Source: Actinacidiphila guanduensis (GTDB lineage: Bacteria > Actinomycetota > Actinomycetes > Streptomycetales > Streptomycetaceae). From it: a stretch of 64,000 nt of DNA. The notes beneath the pieces are model-generated. The model ran no database searches. It was not told where the DNA came from and saw only the letters and a list, made by a program, of their open reading frames with translations. Positions 54,849 to 61,764 of this stretch are shown here, piece by piece. The DNA lies in the NCBI RefSeq assembly GCF_900103985.1, contig NZ_FNIE01000005.1, positions 310,001 through 374,000 of the forward strand. Direction: 5' to 3'. Each line of letters opens with the position of its first letter. Positions within the stretch are counted from its first letter, which is position 1. The position numbers were made by a program, and so were the translations under genes.

Positions 54849-54873
54849 CGGTGGAAGTGCGCGACAGGCGCGA

Positions 54874-55056
54874 TCAGTTGTGGCCGAAGCGCTTCTGCTG
54901 CTTGCGGGTGACCTCGGTGGCGGAGGGCATCACGCGCTCCTCGGTCATGGTGCCCGCGGCGCGCTCCTGCGGCTCGCCGGCCCGCTCGGAGCGGCGCTCG
55001 CGCTGGTCGTGCTGCTGGTCGTGCTGCTGGCGGTTCTGGTTCCGGTTCTTAGCCAC
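54874..55056 (-). CDS. small basic/acidic hydrophilic protein
   Basis: A 60-residue hydrophilic protein of unknown function: MAKNRNQNRQQHDQQHDQR at the start, then ERAGEPQERAAGTMTEERVMPSATEVTRKQQKRFGHN. It is Gln/Arg/His-rich and probably disordered. The GTG at 55056 is preceded by AGGAAGG (about 10 bases upstream), and its very plain ribosome site and codon use support it. Small similar proteins recur near dnaE in streptomycetes as I recall them. Divergent from the NYN-domain gene. Confidence 0.7.
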   Translation of the reverse strand: MAKNRNQNRQQHDQQHDQRERRSERAGEPQERAAGTMTEERVMPSATEVTRKQQKRFGHN

Positions 55057-55211
55057 GATCGTGCCTTCCTAGTGTGGGGATTTGCCGGCCGATGGGGGCC
55101 GTCATCAGATTTGCACGCGAGTACGAAGCGCGCATTTCGGGCACGTTGACGGGGAAGACGCTCGGTAACCGGCCGCGACCGCCACGCCGAAGATCGCGTT
55201 CGGGGTCTCAA

Positions 55212-55248
55212 CCCCCGAGCATTCGGGCACACTCGGGGGAAACTCGGG
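55212..55248. promoter_or_regulatory. TCGGG repeat array and hairpin before the NYN gene
   Basis: TCGGG occurs at 55223-55227, 55233-55237 and 55244-55248, spaced 10 and 11 bases, and CCCCCGAG (55212-55219) with CTCGGGGG (55232-55239) forms an inverted repeat. TTGACG at about 55146-55151 may be a -35 for the NYN gene, with GGTAAC about 16 bases further. The repeats lie between this and the ATG at 55286: possible operator or leader structure. Confidence 0.4.
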
Positions 55249-55285
55249 AGCATCCGTGCCGGGGGCCGACCGGAAGAGGTGCGAA

Positions 55286-56452
55286 ATGGACCGCTGCGTC
55301 GTCCTGGTGGACGCCGGCTATCTGCTGGGCGCAGCGGCGAGCTTGCTGGCGGGCGAACCATCCCGCTCGCGGATCGTCGTCGATCATGCCGCCGTGGTCG
55401 CCGGCCTGCGCGAACGCGCGGAACGCGAGACCGGGCAGCCGCTGCTGCGGATCTACTGGTTCGACGGAGCGCCCGACCGGGTTCCGCAACCCGAACACCG
55501 GCGACTGCGCGTGATGCCCAGGGTCACGGTCCGCCTCGGCGCACTCACCCGAACGGACGGCAGGTGGGCGCAGAAGGGCGTCGACGCCGCCATGCACGCC
55601 GAGCTCTCCGAACTCGCCCGCAACCGGGCCTGCTCCGACGTGGTGCTCGTCACCGGGGACGGCGACCTGCTGCCCGGGATGATGTCCGCCAAGGAGCACG
55701 GGGTGGCCGTCCACCTGTGGGCCGTCCAGGCCGCCGACGGCGACTACAACCAGTCCGAGGACCTCGTCGCCGAGGCCGACGAGCGGCGGGTGCTGGACCG
55801 GGCGTGGATCACCGCGGCGATCCACGCCCGGGAGAGCGCCGCGGCCTGCCAGCCGGCCGGGCAGCGGCCCGGGGTCGGGCCCGAGATCGCGGCGATCCTG
55901 GCCGCGCCGCTGCCGGAGTCGCCCGAGGCGCCGCCCGAGGGCCCGGCGAAGAACGGGGTGGCACCGGCCGAGCCCACCGCGCCGGCGGCGCCGCACGGAA
56001 AGGGCGTGCCCACACCGAAGGACCTCGCCGACCTCGGCCGGCACCAGGCGCCACCACCGCCGGTGCACGCGCCCAGCACGCTGCGCTGGTCCTCCGACAA
56101 GGGCTGGACCGACCGGCCCGACCCCGCCGACGCCGGCCTGCCGACGCTCGCCCAGCTCACCACGGCCGAGCAGCGCTGGGCCGACCGCGAGGCCGACATC
56201 ACCGCGGTGAGCGGCGATCCCTACGAGGTCGGGCAGGTCTTCGCCCGCCGGTGGATCGCCCGCGTCTCCGACCAGTCCCTGCTCCAGCAGCTCTCCGCCC
56301 ACTACCCGCGCGTCCCCCACCGCATCGACGGCGAGCTCCTCCGCTACGCGGCACGCTTCGGCCTCCTGGCCCACAAGGACGATCAGATCGACGAGAACGA
56401 TCGCTACGCGATCCGCGCGGGCTTCTGGCGCGAGTTCTCCACCGATAGCTAG
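55286..56452 (+). CDS. NYN-domain (PIN-like) protein
   Basis: A 388-residue protein with a PIN-like NYN domain at the N-terminus (about 1-165), suggestive of an RNase. Acidic metal-site candidates are VVLVDAGYLLGAA (Asp9), QKGVDAAMHAEL (Asp about 104) and VVLVTGDGDLLPGMMSAKEHG (GDGD, about 123-126). The middle (about 200-290) is Pro/Ala-rich linker. The C-terminal about 95 residues (TTAEQRWADREADITAVSGDPYEVGQVFARRWIARVSDQSLLQQLSAHYPRVPHRIDGELLRYAARFGLL) are helical and conserved in streptomycetes as far as I recall. ATG at 55286 has AAGAGGT upstream. The target is unknown. Confidence 0.85.
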   Translation: MDRCVVLVDAGYLLGAAASLLAGEPSRSRIVVDHAAVVAGLRERAERETGQPLLRIYWFDGAPDRVPQPEHRRLRVMPRVTVRLGALTRTDGRWAQKGVDAAMHAELSELARNRACSDVVLVTGDGDLLPGMMSAKEHGVAVHLWAVQAADGDYNQSEDLVAEADERRVLDRAWITAAIHARESAAACQPAGQRPGVGPEIAAILAAPLPESPEAPPEGPAKNGVAPAEPTAPAAPHGKGVPTPKDLADLGRHQAPPPPVHAPSTLRWSSDKGWTDRPDPADAGLPTLAQLTTAEQRWADREADITAVSGDPYEVGQVFARRWIARVSDQSLLQQLSAHYPRVPHRIDGELLRYAARFGLLAHKDDQIDENDRYAIRAGFWREFSTDS

Positions 56453-56469
56453 CCGGCAGCTGGCCGCTG

Positions 56470-56880
56470 GGCTGCGAGGGTACGGCGTGCCCCCCGAGCC
56501 CAGGGTGCCCCTGCGCGGGGCAGCGGCACGCCCTCCCGGGCGAAGGGTGCCGCTCCCACGCGGGGCACTGTGTGCGATCCAGGGGGTACCTCCCGGGATC
56601 GGTGTCGGGCTTTGCCACCGGCCCGAGGGGGCGGTCCGGTCCGTCCCGGACCACCGGCCGGTGGTGGGCTGGTGGGGGTCCCCCCTCTGGGGGAGCAGTT
56701 CCCCGCGCCCCTGTTCGGTCAGCCCTTCGCGCGTAGGGCGAGGCGTATCACCCAGGGGCGCTGGGGGTACCCCAGCGCCCCTGAGAAACCTTGCCCTTCG
56801 CGCGAACGGCGAGGCCGTACAACCTGAGGGGCGCGGGGGACTGCTCCCCCCAGAGGGGGCACCCCCACAGCCGACGACGA
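56470..56880. repeat. modular intergenic repeat, copy C (NYN-ABC gap)
   Basis: The 533-base gap 56453-56985 holds GGTCCGTCCCGGACCACCGG (56638-56657), GCAGTTCCCCGCGCCCC (56695-56711) and CGCGAACGGCGAGGCCGTAC (56801-56820, identical to copy A). It has a shortened GGTACC hairpin (near 56768-56790) and CCCTCTGGGGG-type palindromes. It is AT-poor and without coding potential. Near the right end TTTGCCTTTGTG is the only A/T-richer part; the ABC promoter may be there. Confidence 0.8.
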
Positions 56881-56985
56881 GGTGCAGGCGGCAGCAGCGG
56901 CTAACCCCTACGGCGAGAAGCCGCCCCGTCACGGGGGCGGGGCCGTTTGCCTTTGTGCGGCGATGACCGCGTACGCTCGGGGACC

Positions 56986-58005
56986 GTGGAGAGCACGCAG
57001 AAGCAGGGGGGCGCCGGTGACGGCCTCGCGTGCTCGGTGCGCGGCCTGGTACGGACGTACCCGGGCAGCCGTGGCAGACCGGGTCGGCGCAGCCGGCCCA
57101 CCCCGCCCGTACGCGCCAACGACGGCATCGACCTCGACATCCGCCGCGGCGAACTCTTCGGCATCCTCGGCCCCAACGGCGCCGGCAAGTCCACCCTCGT
57201 CCGCCAGCTCACCGGCCTGCTCCGCCCGGACGCCGGCAGTATCGACCTGCTCGGCCACGACCTCGTCCGCCACCCCGAGCGCGCCGCCCGCCTCGTCGGT
57301 TACCTCGGCCAGGAGTCCAGCGCCCTGGACGAGTTGACCGTCGCGCTCGCCGCCGAGACCACCGGCCGGCTGCGCGGCCTGGACGCGGCAGCCGCCCGCA
57401 CGGCCCGCGACGCCGTCCTCGACGAACTCGGCCTCGGCCCGATCGCCGCCCGCCCCCTCAAACGCCTCTCCGGCGGCCAGCGCCGCCTCGCCTGCTTCGC
57501 CGCCGCCCTGGTCGGCCCCCGCCCCGTCCTCGTCCTGGACGAGCCCACCACCGGCATGGACCCCGTCGCCCGCCGCGCGGTGTGGGCCGCGGTCGACCGC
57601 CGCCGCACCGAGTACGGCGCCACCGTGCTGCTCGTCACCCACAACGTCATCGAGGCCGAGACGGTCCTGGACCGCGTCGCCGTCCTCGACCGCGGCCGGG
57701 TGATCGCGTGCGACACGCCCGTCGGGCTGCGCTCCCTGGTCGAGGGCGAGGTTCGACTCGACCTGGTGTGGCGGCTCGAACCGCCGGGCGAGCTGGCCTG
57801 CGTCGCCGCGCTGCGGCCGCTCGCCGAGGTGGCCGGCCGCCGCTGGACGCTGCGGCTGCCGCAGGACCGGGCGCGCGCGGTCGTCGCCGAGATCACCGGC
57901 GGGCCCGCGTTCGAGGCGCTGGACGACTTCACCCTGGCGATGCCGAGCCTGGAGGACGTCTACCTGGCCCTGGGCGGCAGCGGCGAAGGGCTGGTGAAGC
58001 TGTGA
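56986..58005 (+). CDS. ABC exporter ATP-binding subunit
   Basis: ATPase of 339 residues energising the permease encoded next. Walker A is ILGPNGAGKSTLV (Lys68), the signature is RLSGGQRRLACFAAAL, Walker B is PVLVLDEPTTGMDP, and the H-loop is LLVTHNV. The ABC domain covers about 13-235; the C-terminal 100 residues (VRLDLVWRLEPPGELACVAALRPLAEV) form an extra domain as in DrrA/NodI-type multidrug or lipid exporters. The GTG at 56986 was chosen as it precedes the conserved part; an upstream ATG (56947) has no clear ribosome site. Its stop overlaps the permease start (GTGA). Confidence 0.92.
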   Translation: MESTQKQGGAGDGLACSVRGLVRTYPGSRGRPGRRSRPTPPVRANDGIDLDIRRGELFGILGPNGAGKSTLVRQLTGLLRPDAGSIDLLGHDLVRHPERAARLVGYLGQESSALDELTVALAAETTGRLRGLDAAAARTARDAVLDELGLGPIAARPLKRLSGGQRRLACFAAALVGPRPVLVLDEPTTGMDPVARRAVWAAVDRRRTEYGATVLLVTHNVIEAETVLDRVAVLDRGRVIACDTPVGLRSLVEGEVRLDLVWRLEPPGELACVAALRPLAEVAGRRWTLRLPQDRARAVVAEITGGPAFEALDDFTLAMPSLEDVYLALGGSGEGLVKL

Positions 58006-58823
58006 CCGTCGCCACGCAGGACGGCGCGCTGTCCGGGGAGCGCGCCGCGCCCGGACCCGCGCCGCTCGCCCCGCGCGCCCGGCTGTGGCCCTCGCTCGGC
58101 GCCGTCTACCGGGCCCAGCTCTCCCGCGCCCGGGTGGCGCGGATCCCGCTGCTGTTCGTCGCCACCTTCCAGTCCATCGGGATCATGGTGATGCTGCGGG
58201 GCGTGGTCCACGCCGGGGACGGGGAGGCGGCCCGCGCGGTCGTCGCCGGCTCCAGCGTGCTGGTGGTCGCCTTCGTCGCGCTCAACCTGCTCGCGCAGTA
58301 CTTCGGGCAGCTACGGGCCTCGGGCGGGCTCGACCACTACGCGACGCTGCCGGTGCCGCCGGCGGCGGTCGTGCTCGGCGCGGCGGGGGCGTACGCCTCC
58401 TTCACGGTGCCGGGCACGCTGGTCACGGCGGTCACCGGGTGCCTGCTCTTCCATCTCACCCTGACGAACCTGTGGGTGCTGGTGCTGGTCGTGCCCCTGT
58501 CGGGGGCCGCGCTGTCCGGGCTCGGGGCGGCGCTGGGGCTGCTCGCGCCGCGGCAGGAGATCGCGACGCTGCTCGGTCAGCTCGGGATGTCCGCGGCACT
58601 GCTGCTCGGGGTGCTGCCCGCCTCGCACATGCCCGCGCCTGTCTCCTGGGCCCGCGACGCCCTTCCCTCCACCTACGGGGTGGAGGCCTTCGCCCGCACT
58701 TTCGCGGGCCGCTCCGCCACGGACTGGCCCGCCGTCTTCGCCGACCTCTCCGTCTGCGCGGCGGTCGGCATCGCCTCCCTGGCCCTCGCCACCTGGTCCT
58801 ACCGCCGCGCCGCCTGCCGTTAG
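58002..58823 (+). CDS. ABC-2 type exporter permease
   Basis: Membrane subunit of 273 residues with about six helices (IPLLFVATFQSIGIMVML, VVAGSSVLVVAFVALNLLAQYF, AAVVLGAAGAYASFTVPGTLVTAVTGCLLF, LWVLVLVVPLSGAALSGLGAALGLLA, IATLLGQLGMSAALLLGVLP and the last VFADLSVCAAVGIASLALATW). The architecture fits the DrrB/ABC-2 permease group. The GTG at 58002 overlaps the ATPase stop, so the subunits are made in a fixed ratio. Exported substrate unknown. Confidence 0.9.
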   Translation: MTVATQDGALSGERAAPGPAPLAPRARLWPSLGAVYRAQLSRARVARIPLLFVATFQSIGIMVMLRGVVHAGDGEAARAVVAGSSVLVVAFVALNLLAQYFGQLRASGGLDHYATLPVPPAAVVLGAAGAYASFTVPGTLVTAVTGCLLFHLTLTNLWVLVLVVPLSGAALSGLGAALGLLAPRQEIATLLGQLGMSAALLLGVLPASHMPAPVSWARDALPSTYGVEAFARTFAGRSATDWPAVFADLSVCAAVGIASLALATWSYRRAACR

Positions 58824-58859
58824 CCGCAAGCTCCGCAGGCAGACGGGGTACCTCCCGCC

Positions 58860-59230
58860 GTAGGGGTTCCCCGCCACCCCCGCCCGCAGCCCGCCTTGGG
58901 CTGCGGGGGTGCCCCCTCCGGCGGAGCAGTCCTCCGCGCCCCCAAGAACGGCAACCCGTCGTAGGGGCTTCTCCCGACTCCCGGCCACAGGCCGCCCTGG
59001 GTTGCTCGCGCAGTTCCCCGCGCCCCTGGGTGGTACGGCCTCGCCCTGCGCGCAAAGGGCAAGCACCTCAGGGGCGCTGGGGGCACCTCCCAGGCGAAGC
59101 TCTGGGGGAGGAACTGCGCGCTCAGCCAAGAGCCGGCCTGCCGCCGGGCACGGCGGGAACCCCCGCGGCGGGGAGCCGCCCTCGCACCGTGCGGGCAGCA
59201 CTCGGCACCGGTGGGAGAACCCCCGCGGCG
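58860..59230. repeat. modular intergenic repeat, copy D (permease-DUF2567 gap)
   Basis: The 450-base gap 58824-59273 holds GAACGGCAACCCGTC (58946-58960), CGCGCAGTTCCCCGCGCCCC (59007-59026, reversed form of the copy B module) and GGCACCTCCCAGGCGAAGC (59082-59100, one change from copy A). GCGCGCAAAGGGCAAGC (59048-59064 region) also occurs in copy B. At the right, GGAACCCCCGCGGCGGG-like units repeat at about 59158 and 59218. The promoter of the next gene, if any, is not evident. Confidence 0.8.
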
Positions 59231-59273
59231 GGTAGCCGCAGCCCCGTACAGAAAGACCTGGCACGATGGGCGA

Positions 59274-60185
59274 GTGACCGCACCGCTGACTCCGCCGGAG
59301 CCCCCACCCCACTCGCAGCCCGCGCAGCAACAAGCGCCGTATCCGGGCGGCGCCACCGTTTTTCCGCCCGTGGCGGCGCGGGAGCCGGTCTCCGTGACCC
59401 GTGAGGCGGGGCGCGGAGCCCTCGTCGCGGTGGCGGTCGCGGTGAGCGGGCTGCTGCTCGGCCTGCTGTGGCTGTGGCTGTCGCCGCGGGTACCGATGAT
59501 CTCCGACGGCCAGGCCGTGTACCTGAAGGACACCGAGGGCGAGGAGGCGATCGGCGGCGACGGGACGTTCGTCCTGATCGCCCTCGTCCTGGGCGCGCTG
59601 AGCGCCGCCATCGTGTTCTGGCGGATGCGCCGCGGCGGGCTCGCGGTGGTGCTGGGGCTGGCCGCGGGCGGCGCGGCGGCCTCGGTGATCGGCTGGAAGT
59701 TCGGCGCCGCGCTCGGCCCCACCTCGGACATCGTCGCCCACGCCAAGGCGGTCGGCCCGAAGGTGGTCTTCGACGGGCCGCTCCAGCTGCGGGCCAAGAG
59801 CGCGATCGTGGTGTGGCCCGCGGCGGCGATGCTCGTGCACATGGTGCTGACGTACGCGTTCGGGGAGCGGGAGGAGAGCGGCGAGGGCGCCGTGGTCCCG
59901 GCCTTCCCGCCGCCGTACGCGCAGGGCGGCCCGGTGCCAGGTCCCGTTCCCGGTCCTGTTCCGGGCCCGGTGCCGCCGCACCACCCGGATACGGGCCCGC
60001 AGGGCGCCACGCAGGCCCCGGACCCGAACGGCTCCGCCGGCATGAACGGTTCCTCAGCCGCGACCGGCCCGAACGCCCAGGGCTCCGCCAACGGCGCCCG
60101 GCCGCCGCGGGACGCCCCCGAGCCGGACGACGGCGCGGTCCCCCACCACGGCGGCCGCCCGGGCGGCGAGACCACGGACGACTGA
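59274..60185 (+). CDS. DUF2567-like membrane protein
   Basis: A 303-residue protein resembling the actinobacterial DUF2567 family from memory. A Pro-rich tail (1-50) precedes about four helices (LVAVAVAVSGLLLGLLWLWLS, GTFVLIALVLGALSAAIVFW, GLAVVLGLAAGGAAASVIGW and SAIVVWPAAAMLVHMVLTYAFG). VYLKDTEGEEAIGGDGTF and FGAALGPTSDIVAHAKAVG between helices are typical. The C-terminal tail is low complexity with PVPGPVPGPVPGPV (about residues 220-233) and Gly/Asn/Pro. The GTG at 59274 is used. It lies behind the ABC exporter and convergent to ybaK. Function unknown. Confidence 0.7.
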   Translation: MTAPLTPPEPPPHSQPAQQQAPYPGGATVFPPVAAREPVSVTREAGRGALVAVAVAVSGLLLGLLWLWLSPRVPMISDGQAVYLKDTEGEEAIGGDGTFVLIALVLGALSAAIVFWRMRRGGLAVVLGLAAGGAAASVIGWKFGAALGPTSDIVAHAKAVGPKVVFDGPLQLRAKSAIVVWPAAAMLVHMVLTYAFGEREESGEGAVVPAFPPPYAQGGPVPGPVPGPVPGPVPPHHPDTGPQGATQAPDPNGSAGMNGSSAATGPNAQGSANGARPPRDAPEPDDGAVPHHGGRPGGETTDD

Positions 60186-60209
60186 CGGGGCCGGGGGACG
60201 CGCGGGGCC

Positions 60210-60253
60210 CTTCCGGGGGCCACCGCGCCAACCGGGGACCGGCCCCCCGGAAG
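60210..60253. terminator. bidirectional terminator hairpin
   Basis: CTTCCGGGGGCC (60210-60221) and GGCCCCCCGGAAG (60241-60253) pair with one extra base. It lies between the convergent DUF2567-like and ybaK genes. Confidence 0.65.
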
Positions 60254-60270
60254 CCGCCCTGAAAACGTCC

Positions 60271-60795
60271 CTAGCCCGCCCTGCCCACCGGTGCCGTGAC
60301 CGCCGAGGTCAGGGCGACCAGGGTCTGCGGGGACAGCTCCAGTTCCAGGCCGCGCTTGCCCGCCGAGACGAAGACCGTGGGGTGGGACAGGGCCGTCTCG
60401 TCCACCACCGTGGGGAGCGGGCGGCGCTGGCCGAGCGGGGAGATGCCGCCGCGGACGTAGCCGGTGGTGCGCTCGGCCGCCGCCGGGTCCGCCATCGCCG
60501 CACGCTTGCCGCCGGCCGCCGCGGCCAGGGCCTTCAGGTCGAGGGAGCCCGACACGGGGACCACAGCCACGGTCAGGGCGCCGTCCACCTCGGCGACCAG
60601 CGTCTTGAACACGCGGCCCTCGACCTCCTCCGGGGCGATGCCGAGGGCGGCGCCGAGCGCCGCTGCCGCCTCACGGCCGTAGGACAGCTCGGAGGACGCG
60701 TCGTGCGCGTACGCGTGCAGCGTGTAGGGCGCCCCCGCGCGGTCCAGCGCCACCGTCGCCGGGGTGCCGCCCCCGCCGCGGGCCTTCTTCGCCAT
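60271..60795 (-). CDS. ybaK: Cys-tRNA(Pro)/Cys-tRNA(Cys) deacylase YbaK
   Basis: Trans-editing hydrolase of 174 residues. The key lysine is Lys64 in GRVFKTLVAEVDG. TVAVVPVSGSLDLKALAAAAGGKRAAMADPAAAERTTGYVRGGISPLGQRRPLPTVVDETALSHPTVFVSAGKRGLELELSPQTLVAL is the complete family signature, including GGISPLGQ. YbaK-type proteins remove mischarged Cys from tRNA-Pro. ATG at 60795, 18 bases after the LON-domain stop (60814), so they form one operon. Confidence 0.93.
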   Translation of the reverse strand: MAKKARGGGGTPATVALDRAGAPYTLHAYAHDASSELSYGREAAAALGAALGIAPEEVEGRVFKTLVAEVDGALTVAVVPVSGSLDLKALAAAAGGKRAAMADPAAAERTTGYVRGGISPLGQRRPLPTVVDETALSHPTVFVSAGKRGLELELSPQTLVALTSAVTAPVGRAG

Positions 60796-60813
60796 CTCCC
60801 GTGGACCCCCAGC

Positions 60814-61530
60814 TCAATTCGCGCAGATCGCCTGCTGCACCAGGTCCACCGCGGGCAGCGACGGCAGCTTGTCGATCACCGCGGTCTCCCGCCGCAGCAG
60901 CCGCAGCTCCTCGGTGAGCCGGGCCGCGGAGTCCGTGGCCTCCAGCAGCTGCTGCTTGGCCGGCGTCTCGACGATCATCGCGGCCGCGACCAGGTACGAC
61001 AGCACGGTGGCGTCGTCGGGCAGCTCCTGCGCGGAAAGGGTGCGCTCCCGCGAGCCCGCCAGCTTCTTCTGGTACGCCCGGAAGGCCCGCGTCACCTCGG
61101 GCACCAGCGCGCCCGCGCCCGTCCCCGTCTCCTCGGGCAGCTCCTCGATCTCGGCCGTCAGGTAGGGGCCCGAGGCGTCCACCGACAGCAGCCGGAAACG
61201 GGTGACGCCCGTGGCCACCAGCTCGAAGCCCTCCTCGCCGCGGTGGGAGATGCCGGCCGCGTCGGCGACGCAGCCGAAGGCATACAGGGCCGCGAGCGGG
61301 TCGTCGCCCAGGCCGGCCGCGGCGCCGCTGTCCCGGCCGTCCTGCCCGGTGGGGGCGACCTCCTGGCCGTTCTTGATGGCGACCACAGCGAACCGCCGGG
61401 GCCCGCTGTCCGGCAGTTCCAGGAGGTCGTGGACGAGGGCGCGGTACCGCTCCTCGAAGACGTTCAGCGGCAGCACCAGACCGGGGAACAGCGCCGAGCT
61501 GAGCGGGAAGAGCGGAAGGCGTTCGGTCAC
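60814..61530 (-). CDS. LON N-terminal (substrate-binding) domain protein
   Basis: A 238-residue protein with the PUA-like LON substrate-binding domain and no protease or ATPase domain. Seen: ERLPLFPLSSALFPGLVLPLNVFEERYRALVHDL (about 3-36), FAVVAIKNGQEV, YAFGCVADAAGISHRGEEGFELVATGVTRFRLLSVDASGPYLTAEIEEL (about 87-135), then a helical half. Such stand-alone proteins are common; their role is unknown. GTG at 61530 is preferred as it opens the conserved domain; an upstream ATG at 61632 would run through the C-rich spacer. Cotranscribed with ybaK. Confidence 0.88.
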   Translation of the reverse strand: MTERLPLFPLSSALFPGLVLPLNVFEERYRALVHDLLELPDSGPRRFAVVAIKNGQEVAPTGQDGRDSGAAAGLGDDPLAALYAFGCVADAAGISHRGEEGFELVATGVTRFRLLSVDASGPYLTAEIEELPEETGTGAGALVPEVTRAFRAYQKKLAGSRERTLSAQELPDDATVLSYLVAAAMIVETPAKQQLLEATDSAARLTEELRLLRRETAVIDKLPSLPAVDLVQQAICAN

Positions 61531-61764
61531 AGTGAGCCAGGGTACGGGCAGGGCGGCCCCGTCCGTCACCCGCTGTGCGCACTCCGCGGGAGACGGCACC
61601 CGTGCGGAGGCCGGGACGGGACCCCGGCGCAAGCCCCGCGCGGCCGCGCACAGCCCCTGTACAGGCCCAGCACAGGCCCCGTGCAGCCCCCGTGCGGCCC
61701 AGGAACAGATCCCGCGCGAGACCCCTGCTCAGGCGCCCGTGCAGCCCCCTGCCCAGCCCCCCGC
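61531..61764. repeat. C-rich low-complexity spacer
   Basis: The plus strand here is mainly CAGCCCC, CAGGCCC and GTGCAGCC units (61640-61775), strongly C over G. It separates the LON-domain gene from the preceding minus-strand membrane protein. No gene or clear hairpin is seen. A minus-strand transcript here would be G-rich (GGGGCTG units). Confidence 0.45.

Noticed and set aside
32205-59230. Intergenic repeats considered as insertion sequences
   Set aside because: No transposase, no terminal inverted repeats of a single element and no target duplication could be seen; modules are shuffled instead.
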